A stretch of DNA of 64,000 nt from Paenibacillus farraposensis. Its GTDB lineage: Bacteria > Bacillota > Bacilli > Paenibacillales > Paenibacillaceae. The notes under the pieces are model-generated. The model saw nothing but the letters and a program-made list of their open reading frames with translations, had not been told where the DNA came from and searched no databases. This document shows, piece after piece, positions 52,551 to 61,300 of this stretch (positions within the stretch are counted from its first letter, which is position 1; every line of letters begins with the position of its first letter). Both the position numbers and the translations under genes were made by a program. The stretch covers positions 62,001 to 126,000 of the forward strand of contig NZ_JAFFQR010000063.1 in NCBI RefSeq assembly GCF_020736845.1. Reading direction: 5' to 3'.

Positions 52551-53948
52551 ATGGAAGAAATCACACCTATGATCAGCACAGAAATTAAAAAATACCTTAA
52601 ACAGAATGACATAACTCTAACCGAGTTTGGCCACATCATTGATTTGAATGTAGGTACAGTTAGCGGCATCGTATCAGGCAATCGTTCTATATCTGTGAAC
52701 CAGTTAGATCGCATTACTGCCGGGATGGGGTTACCACCAGACCATTTCTATGAATTTTATATTGAAGAGTTCATTTTAGAATCACCTCTGAATTGGCGGA
52801 AAATAAGCCCTTTTTTATATCGTTGTGTGGAACTCGGCCGATTGGATTGCATCAAGCGGGTTGTGAGTCTGTTGTTAGATACTTCTGTCTACATCCCTTT
52901 ACTTTTTGAAGTGGCTGAGGACTTGTTCTCCAAAGGATACCCGGACGCGGCGGCTTACCTTTATGAAAGTGTGGCTGAGAGTGAAAGAAAGCAGCATTCA
53001 GAACGGCTTGCTGTATGCCAGTATCGTTTGTTCAGCCTCCGGATCGGAAAAGATCAGGCTCGCAATCTCCAAACGGCTGTCAGGTTTGAACCTTTTGTCG
53101 ATCGTTTGGATGAAATTGAGTAACTGGATGCCTTGAAAGACTTGGCCAACGTGTATAGATCATTAAGCATGTGGGATAAGGTCTATAAATTTTCATGTCA
53201 AATGCATAAGTTAGGACAGATTCAGTATGAATTGGCTTATAATGCTAAAAAAGAAACAGAGTTAAAAGCGCGTTCCGGTCCGCTGTTTGCATACATAGCC
53301 TACGCTGAACTGATGTGCGCACATGCTTGTGATGCGAAAGGAAACCATAAACAGGCATTAGAACATATCCAAGGTTATGCCGATCTAAGTTGGGTAAAAG
53401 AGAATGATGATGAATCACTTTATTGGAAAAACCAATTCCAGCAATGGGCTAAAATTAATACTTACGTGAACAGGCTTATGTCTGGAGATATTAGCGTTCT
53501 ACCGGATTACGTCGAGTATATATCTGGCGAAAAACATATTTTTGCTGAACTTTTAAACGTCGTAGAAGTAGCTAATCGGTACGACATCGACATTGATCAT
53601 ATTCTTCAGCGTTTCGAACCCCAGATTGCAGCTTATCGAGATTTAGAACACACAAATAAATTAGCAGAGCAGCAAGTTATACTCGAAGAAAATGTACGAT
53701 TCTGGTATAAGCTAGCCAAATATAACCTACTGAAAGAAAGATACCTGTACGGTTTTAAATGCTTAATAGAAGCTTTGAAAAAATCTGGTATAATTAACCA
53801 TGCACTACTTATTTCTAATTGTGCAGGCTTATTTTTCCGTTTCAGTGAATACGCGGATCCTGAAACACAGGCCCAATTTCATTCCGCTTATGAGGAGGTG
53901 TGGAGAAAAAATGATCAAGAAGATGGCTTTAGTTTTGGCTACAACTAG
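52551..53948 (+). pseudogene. HTH-TPR peptide receptor (RRNPP / Alo-type), one in-frame stop
   Basis: Start at 52551 (upstream GAAGGGTGG matches the first module). 465 codons: XRE-type HTH at 15-65 (TEFGHIIDLNVGTVSGIVSG), then TPR-like helical repeats to the end. A TAA at codon 191 (53121-53123) stands where the first copy has CAA (EIDQLDALKD), so a single C-to-T change inactivated it. The frame continues unchanged on both sides, so loss is recent, or a suppressed or re-initiated product exists. About 60 percent of residues look the same as in the 5.7-kb copy. Confidence 0.8.
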
Positions 53949-54036
53949 CTTTTTACTGGTATTCGCACTACCAGTTCCAACTGGAATCCCAAGCTTAAGC
54001 ACAGTCCAAGTTCAAGGACACATCGGGACATTTTAA
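53911..54036 (+). CDS. Quorum-sensing pro-peptide (AloP/Phr-like), second copy
   Basis: 41 residues starting inside the last 38 bases of the receptor gene, with GAGGAGG about 11 bases upstream. MIKKMALVLATTSFLLVF is an export signal; the rest ends STVQVQGHIGTF. Paralog of the peptide at 7044. A longer in-frame start at 53800 has no ribosome binding site. The mature signal is expected near the C-terminus, as known for Phr and Alo peptides. Confidence 0.72.
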   Translation: MIKKMALVLATTSFLLVFALPVPTGIPSLSTVQVQGHIGTF

Positions 54037-54057
54037 TCATTATCAAATTCTTACCAT

Positions 54058-54088
54058 GGGCCAGCCACTTCGGCTGGTCTCTTTTTTA
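54058..54088 (+). terminator. Terminator between second pro-peptide and Spo0E-like gene
   Basis: CCAGCC-N5-GGCTGG stem followed by TCTCTTTTTT. Confidence 0.75.
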
Positions 54089-54169
54089 TAACTTTTTTGG
54101 CTAAAAAACGTTCATAATGTAATTGTTCATTTTCCCCTAAAATGAAAATATATAGGGGGTAATGAAGAT

Positions 54170-54343
54170 ATGAACATAGATGAATCCTTAAATAAACAGA
54201 TGGAAAGTGCCAGACAACGATTGCATGATCTTTACGAACTGTATGGCTTCGGACATGCATGCGTACTTGAGCAATCTATGATTTTGGACGAACTCATTAA
54301 TCAGTACAATCGTATGTACCAGACTAAGAAGTTACATCAATAG
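54170..54343 (+). CDS. Spo0E-like aspartyl-phosphate phosphatase, second copy
   Basis: 57 residues, MNIDESLNKQMESARQRLHD at the start and signature SxxLD in LEQSMILDELINQYNRM. AGGGGGT lies nine bases upstream. About 75 percent identical by eye to the protein at 7318. Expected to dephosphorylate Spo0A~P. Its place behind the peptide gene, after a terminator, is the same in both modules. Confidence 0.8.
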   Translation: MNIDESLNKQMESARQRLHDLYELYGFGHACVLEQSMILDELINQYNRMYQTKKLHQ

Positions 54344-54475
54344 GTTCAGTCAGACCCCCAATCCTTTTTATGCAAAACTACTACCTTTCCCACATAACGA
54401 CCATAATTATGTCATAAAATGCCTTGTGTGATATTTGTATACATTTCATCAAGTCAAATATTGTAAATAACGTCT

Positions 54476-54645
54476 TTGCTAAATGAATCTCTTCAACAAC
54501 CGGTACCATCACGCTTTACCACAAAGTTGCTTGCGGCTGCTGGGGAGCTAAAAAATAGGGCACGAATCAGCGTATCGCCGGGAGGAGTATACGAAGCATA
54601 CACCCGTTGTAATAACGCTGTAGTGCATGCAGGTGAAAATATTCA
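54476..54645 (+). other. GC-richer insert with an open frame of no known family
   Basis: The frame from 54476 reads PSRFTTKLLAAAGELKNRAR and PGGVYEAYTRCNNAVV, then runs into the promoter repeat. No ribosome binding site; likely a scrap of a gene from elsewhere. Confidence 0.3.
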
Positions 54646-54920
54646 AATCCACTCACATACTTGCCTAAATATGTATACAACTTTTTTGGATATTTCATGT
54701 AAAAATTGATATGTCAGGATTTTGCGAAATTCGATTCCAATCGCTCTAAAGTGCAATATACGGATGAATTAGATCATTTCGGTCTATATATTGTTCATTG
54801 AAAGTCGCTTATTGGATTTTTGCGAAATCCTCATGTAAGTCTATTTTTATTTGATAGGAGGAACAACATGAAGAAACATTAGCTGTAATCGTTGCTTCTT
54901 TTGTATGATGTACAACCTAT
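54646..54920 (+). pseudogene. Decayed duplicate of the 5' end of the 51195 secreted-protein gene
   Basis: 54646-54712 repeats the upstream region of the 51195 gene. After about 140 unrelated bases, GATAGGAGGAACAAC-ATG (54855-54870) repeats the ribosome binding site and start. It encodes MKKH then a stop, and in a shifted frame LAVIVASFV, the remains of a signal peptide. The inserted piece is flanked by the direct repeat GGATTTTGCGAAAT (about 54719-54732; with one extra T at 54814-54828). Confidence 0.6.
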
Positions 54921-55073
54921 GGGATCTATTGGAATAATTCGGTAGCGGTGTATGAAATGGTCAAAGAGCGTATGACAAAGAAACGGAACATACAATTCTA
55001 GCTGTCCGGATCGACTGGAAATTGGCTTAAGATGAGCTTCTAAAATGATTATACGAGGAGGGTTAACAGTTAG

Positions 55074-58000
55074 ATGCTTTGTAAAAAGGTAATGGTATGG
55101 TTTTTTGCAGCCATTTTGGCATTTAACGCTTTGCTGTGCATGCCTGTTGCAGCAGGGGCAGAGGAACGGGATGCAAGCGACGGAATACAGCAAAAACAAG
55201 CAGACATGGGACAGAAGGAACAAGGGTCTTCTGATGGTACTTATTCTTTCAATCCGCCCACGTCTGCAACAAACAGTGTTTATAACGCACTGATGGTGAG
55301 CCTGGCGGCAACGGTAGAATATACGTCGATCGTTATTGATCCCGGGGAAACGTATGAGTTCGAGAATACAGATACGATCAGCAAATCGATATACAGCAAT
55401 GCTTCTAAGACCAAAGGCATTCTGTATGATAGTGTCAGTTATAAAGCGGATGGGGATATCAGTATGGTCCACATGGATTACGGGGCAAGTCCCATTAGTG
55501 TTTCCGGGGGAGGTACAGCGTTTGTTACGAATACAGGATCAACAGCCTTAACCGTAAAAGTAACTGATGTTTTCGCCTACACTCCATCAGAGTACCCGGC
55601 ATTAGAGCGAGTTACGGTCTCTAAGGATGAAAGTTACCGGATTGTAAATGACGGGTGGACGGCCCGTTCGATTCAGCATGATGGCTCAAATGCAGACAAT
55701 CGCCGCTTTGACTATGCTAAATATAAGGAAGATGGAACTTTAAGCGCGTCTGCCCTTAATAGTATTGCTCACCCCACTTTGGGGACTGGCGAGGAACTGA
55801 TTATTACAGGTTCTTCTGCAAATGCAGTGACCTTCGGATTTCCCTACGGCAAATACAGTATAGAAAGCAGCGGCGAGCCGGCCTATGCGCGGGTTACTTT
55901 AAATCAGGGGGAAAGTTACCAGTTCATCAATGTGGGAACCCGATTGGATACGGTAGAAAGTGACGGTACGTCCAAGGATAAGCTTGACTACGTAGTGTAT
56001 CTGGCAAACGGAACAGAGGCTTCACGCGGAAGTGGCACTTCGACGAAGCCGCAGATTGCTGTAGACAGATACGCGGTCATTACCCAGGTCACTGCCAATC
56101 CGGTTACATACGGCGCTCCTTATCGTAACTTTATTGCCCGTCCTGTAGGCGGGGATGCCATCAGTCGTGTGGAGCTCGAGGTAGGCAAAAGCTACATTTT
56201 CCATAATAACGGTACATTGATGAATCCGATCTACAATAACTCCAGAAAGGCAGGAAGCTTATTCGACTATGCTATCTACAAGCCGAACGGAACCGTAAAC
56301 TCCTCTGGTTTTAACAGTCAGGCTGGTCCTATGATCCCGCCTTCGGGATATGCCATTGTGACCGTGATCGGTCCGAGTCCCATTATCTTTGACTATACGG
56401 ACGATTTTTCTTGGGAACCGAGTAGTGACCCTGCGTTCTTACGGGTAACACTGGCAAAAGGTGAAAGCTATGCGTATACCAATATCAGCGATCATTTGAG
56501 GTATATACACAGTACGGCCAAATCCGTTAAAGGCAGATTTGATGCTGTCCTGTATAAAGCGGATGGTACAGAGCAATCCAGAAGCAATACGGGGAATCCA
56601 GCCTTTCTTGTCGGTGAAGGCAAAAAGGCTGTCGTTACCGTAACCACGGATACGCCGATCACTTTTGGTGGCATATATCGGAGCTTTAAGGCCAGTGAAG
56701 AAGATGGCGACGCGCTGCGTGAGACGACCCTGGAGCCGGGAGATTCATATATTTTCTGGAATCATGATAGCCAATCGAACACATTGCGGCGTGACAAAAG
56801 GAGTGGCAATGCACGCTTTGACTCAGCCAGCTATCGAGGGCTTCGTTTGCTCACATCAGATCATTTTAACAATACGGTAGATCCAGAGATTGTCGCGGGT
56901 GGTGAAGCAATTGTCACCAATGTATCTGATCGGTCAATCACTTTTAGGTACACCAGTAAGATAGAGGCTATGCTCAACGCACAGGCTGCCTTCCACCGGA
57001 TTACGTTAAAACGCGGGGAAAGCCGGAAATTCATAAATGTCAGCTCAATAGATAAGGCTTTGGATGTAATTTCGGTTAGCGGGATGAGATGGAATTATAG
57101 GAATTATCGGGCAGACGGGACGGTGTACAGCCAGGCAAGTGATACGACTCAATTGCCGTTAGTACAAGCAGGAGGATATGCCGTTGTCACAACAGTCTCG
57201 GATATGCCAGTGACCTACGGTGCGGTCTTAGGGATATTCGATGTTGAGGATGCCCAGGCACCAACAGGCAGTCAGGTTACCATCAAGCAGGGAGAAACCT
57301 ATGTATTTCATAATACTGGTGCACAGGCTTCCTCATTGACGACAGATGCTGCACATGAAAGCCGTGTCTATGACTATGTCGTATATGGAACAGATAGCGG
57401 TGTGGATTCCAAGGTAGACGGAGCAGGTATGGGGGCTTCTTTAGCTGAAATTTCGCTTGGAGCCGGAAAGACACTCGTTATGACCGTCACTTCGCCGCAA
57501 GCCGTGACTGTTCATTACAGCAATGACATTAAAGCGGAGCCAGGCACAGAACCAGCATTATTAAAAACAACATTATCAGGCGGTAAGCAGGGGGGATGGA
57601 TCAATCGCGGGAGCGAGGAGGCCCCTGTCTTGACGAATGCGAAGATCGTAGGCGGAACGTATCAGTTTACCGTCACGGACCAGGCTGGAAAAGTGATTCG
57701 TGAACATAAAGAGGCGACAGACAGGGAGCAGCAAGTGTCAGGCAAAGCAAACATTCGTCTTGCAGTAGCTGCAGCTGCTCCTGCTGTTACCTTTGGCGCC
57801 CCTTATCGTGTGTTTTCTGTAAAAAATACCGAAGATAGCAAGCTGGACGAGTTAATTGAGCTCATAGCCAAACAAGCTGACTTTTCAGTGGGCCAAGAAG
57901 GAAAATATCGTTTTACACCCAAAGAAGACGGAATTTACCGTTTCGCGGTGATGGAAAAAACGGACTATGCTGCGCAGCAGGCGATAGTCTCCTTGTATGC

Positions 58001-58319
58001 GGACCCTGATTTCTCCAATCAGCTTGTAACCTCAACAGAGCAAAACCAAATCTACGGTTGGGATTACACTGTTTTAGAGTATGAGATGAAGGCAGGACAA
58101 ACCGTTTATGTAAAACTGACAGAAAAAAATAGCGGCACATTACAAACGGTAATCAAAGCAGCACATATGGTGCTTGGCAAGGATACTTCATATGAATACG
58201 GGAAAGGGAACCGACTGAATAAGGTTATTTTTCCCACCGGAGATCAAATCAAGCTATTTTACGACTTGAACGGAAACGTTATTAGTCGGGTAAAAAAGGT
58301 ATTTCCTTTTACAGTTTAA
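55074..58319 (+). CDS. Large secreted repeat protein with C-terminal YD motif, RHS partner
   Basis: 1081 residues. Signal peptide to about residue 28 (FFAAILAFNALLCMPVAAGA). From about 85 to 900 there are nine repeats with a period near 92 residues, each opening with a strand like RVTLNQGESYQFIN, RVTLAKGESYAYTN or QVTIKQGETYVFHN and closing VTFGAPYR-F. A different domain at about 915-1040 (GKYRFTPKEDGIYRFAVMEK) resembles bacterial pre-peptidase-like beta sandwiches. The end (YEYGKGNRLNKVIFPTGDQI, then YDLNGNVISRVKK) is a YD-type repeat as found in RHS proteins. It lies 73 bp before the RHS toxin gene (intergenic to the likely start). Probably surface-exposed; function unknown. Confidence 0.8.
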   Translation: MLCKKVMVWFFAAILAFNALLCMPVAAGAEERDASDGIQQKQADMGQKEQGSSDGTYSFNPPTSATNSVYNALMVSLAATVEYTSIVIDPGETYEFENTDTISKSIYSNASKTKGILYDSVSYKADGDISMVHMDYGASPISVSGGGTAFVTNTGSTALTVKVTDVFAYTPSEYPALERVTVSKDESYRIVNDGWTARSIQHDGSNADNRRFDYAKYKEDGTLSASALNSIAHPTLGTGEELIITGSSANAVTFGFPYGKYSIESSGEPAYARVTLNQGESYQFINVGTRLDTVESDGTSKDKLDYVVYLANGTEASRGSGTSTKPQIAVDRYAVITQVTANPVTYGAPYRNFIARPVGGDAISRVELEVGKSYIFHNNGTLMNPIYNNSRKAGSLFDYAIYKPNGTVNSSGFNSQAGPMIPPSGYAIVTVIGPSPIIFDYTDDFSWEPSSDPAFLRVTLAKGESYAYTNISDHLRYIHSTAKSVKGRFDAVLYKADGTEQSRSNTGNPAFLVGEGKKAVVTVTTDTPITFGGIYRSFKASEEDGDALRETTLEPGDSYIFWNHDSQSNTLRRDKRSGNARFDSASYRGLRLLTSDHFNNTVDPEIVAGGEAIVTNVSDRSITFRYTSKIEAMLNAQAAFHRITLKRGESRKFINVSSIDKALDVISVSGMRWNYRNYRADGTVYSQASDTTQLPLVQAGGYAVVTTVSDMPVTYGAVLGIFDVEDAQAPTGSQVTIKQGETYVFHNTGAQASSLTTDAAHESRVYDYVVYGTDSGVDSKVDGAGMGASLAEISLGAGKTLVMTVTSPQAVTVHYSNDIKAEPGTEPALLKTTLSGGKQGGWINRGSEEAPVLTNAKIVGGTYQFTVTDQAGKVIREHKEATDREQQVSGKANIRLAVAAAAPAVTFGAPYRVFSVKNTEDSKLDELIELIAKQADFSVGQEGKYRFTPKEDGIYRFAVMEKTDYAAQQAIVSLYADPDFSNQLVTSTEQNQIYGWDYTVLEYEMKAGQTVYVKLTEKNSGTLQTVIKAAHMVLGKDTSYEYGKGNRLNKVIFPTGDQIKLFYDLNGNVISRVKKVFPFTV

Positions 58320-58392
58320 AAGTTATATCTATCTTTCGATAACATAGCAAGCAGCCAGATATACATGGATGATTAGAAATAGGGGTGAGCGA

Positions 58393-61300
58393 GTGTTTAA
58401 ACGTTATATTTGTAGTTTATTATGTGTGGTAATGTTGCTCGGTTCAGGGAGTACATGGGCATATGGGGCAGGGGGAACGGGAACGGAGACAGTTTCCCAG
58501 TCTTCTCCATTTTCCGCGCCGCAGATTATTACCAGAGCGTGGCTTGTGCAGCATACGGGCAAGGATCAGACTTGGGTCAATGCACAGTTATCCAAGGGCT
58601 ATACCTTATATGATATTTATAAAGCATGGCAAAAAGATGGCGGGGAAAATTCGCTACCTGAACAAAGTCCGAGCTTGTGGGTGCAGCAAAATGGACTTGA
58701 ATTAAGCGCAAAAGCGAAGACGGAACCGTCCGATGAGTCGGCTGACCTAAAGGCAGGTGAAAAGCCCACTCAGGCCGTTCAGGATGAAGAAACGGCTCAA
58801 CAGCAACAGAAAGCCGAGAATGAGTGGGAATCGACGAAGCCGAGCACGATTGAGGTGGATGTACCGTCGGTCCCCAATGTAAGTGATTCTGTTTATACAC
58901 CGATTCCAAGAGAAAACGGTCTGAACGGGCAGGATTTACTCAAGCAAAGTTTGTTACAGATGTCTGCTACAATGGCAGTGTACGCTCCTTTGGATCAGGC
59001 GGCGCTTGCACAAAGCAGGCTAAGTGATGATACTTCGCGTTATGGGCTGGATTACGGTGACAATAGTGTGTCCACCGCTTCTGGACAGCTTGTCGTTCGA
59101 AATACGGACTTGGTGCTGCCAGGTTCATTACCCTTTGCACTGACTCGTGTGTATAACAGTTCATTCGCGAATAACCAGATTGGTGTGCAGCAAAATGAAG
59201 GATTGTACACAAATACAAGTGCCATCCGCGAGGAGGAAGCGGCTTCAAATCTGGGACGAGGCTGGAAATGGGATCTTCCCCATATGCAGAAACAGGATGG
59301 TAAACGGTATTTGTACATGCCGGGAACGGGTTCTTATAAACTGAAAGATGACTTGCAGCTTGAAGGATATGCATACAAAGATCTGAAGATCAGTACAGAC
59401 CAAAGCGCAAGCGTGCAGGGAGCAAGCAGTAAATACAAAATAGCAGAGCTGAATGGAAATGACTATTATCTCGATCAGGACGGTTATTTGATTTTAATCC
59501 AGGATGCGTATAAAAATCGGGTAGAATTTGATTATACAAGTTCAGATGGAATAAAACGCATTCGTTCGATCCGAAATAATGATGGCAGAGAGCTTGTGTT
59601 CACCTACGCTTCTGGACAGATTGTCGTTAAAGAGCAGGGGACAGATCACCAGTACACGTATCGGCAAAGTGACGAGGGAAGCAGCAAGGTGCTAACGGAA
59701 GTGCTGGATTCCCTGTCACGAAGCACAAGCTATGCGTATACATTCATGGATGCTCCGTTTAATTTGGTCGCAAATGGTGAAGGAAAAGCTGGAGCCTTAC
59801 AGCAAAATGAAACTGCACTGCTCACACGAATTGTACGACCTACTTCATCCATCACAGACATCCGTTATGAAGCCTATAACAAGCAGATAGGCGTGTACGG
59901 TACACAAGGTGTGTTCAAGGTGGTTTCACGCGCAGATGTGTACAGTACAACCGCAGGCAATCGTTTTTTAAATAAAATGGATTTCACCTACTCGGGAGAA
60001 GATCTAGCCAGCCATGGCAAAAACGCCAAATGGACGGTTGTTGTCAAAGGGGCACGTACAACGGAAACTTTCCATTTCGGTAAAACTTTTAGAGGAGACA
60101 ACACACCGGAAAAACTTGTTCTAGACCGCTATGATCAAGAGGGAGATTCGACCGGTTATCATGTAGACTACACGTATAATGATGCTATGGGCTGGAATTT
60201 ACCCGTGCAAATGAGGGAGACCTATACGGAGAGCGGTTCTGCATCAGAACCTGTAACGACCTCCTATGACTACAATGAATATGGTCTTCCTTTGAAAATG
60301 TCCCAAAGTACGGGAGCAGAGACCGTTCATACGTATAAAGTCTCTAATGAGCCTTTTTTCTGGGTGCAGCCCGTTCAGACGGTTACCAAAATAAGCGAAG
60401 GAAAAAGCTTGACGACGGTAAGAACCTATAAAACAGAAGGTACATTGAATGAGCTAAAAAAATATGAAGGAACAGATCAAGGCAAGCTTTTATTGCACAG
60501 CTATACTTTTTACAATGCAAAAGGGAATGTAAGCGGTAGGGAAGTTCTCATCGATAACAGAAATTATGCAGATACGTCTATTGATTATAAATCCCCCTAT
60601 GGTTCGCAGCTCCCGACAAAGCAGCTGCTTCCCAAAGGTGTCGAGTATACGTATGATTATTATCCGACCGGCGAAATCAAGTCCCAAACAGATGCCAAGC
60701 GTAAAACAAAGTCCTATGTGTACGACGCATCGGGACGTGTAACGAAGGTTACTTATCCAGATGGCACTCAGACGGTTGTAGAATACAAGGATGATACGAA
60801 CGATGTTACGGTCACCGGACCCGATGGCGTCAGCGTGGAAAGACTGTATAATCCATTCGGACAAATGCTTCAGGAGCAAGTGGATGATGCAATCTACGGG
60901 TATGGGTATGATGATAATGGGGACATGGTAGAAAGCACGGATGCAGAGCAGGCAACCACTCGCTACGCCTACGATGCTTTTGGACGGCCTGTGAAGACGA
61001 CCTATGCGGATGGAACAACGGATACCGTGGCGTATAATGCGGTGGATCATACCGTTACTCAGACCGATGCGTCCGGTTATCGCATGCGTGAAGTATCGGA
61101 TGCTTTAGGTCGTGTGATCTCTACACAGGAAGCTAAAAATGGATCATTTCAGCCGCTGGAGTCGTTATCCTACAACGATGCGGGCATGGTCACTAGCCGA
61201 ACGGACGGTAACGGCCAACGTATGCTCTATGCTTACGATGCTTTGGGACAAATGACTTCGGTCACCGATCCATCTGGACAGCAGGTGAGCTACACGTATG

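Noticed and set aside
54879..55472. 197-codon minus-strand open frame
   Set aside because: Antisense to the signal peptide and first repeats of the 1081-aa protein; no start signal and no coding character.
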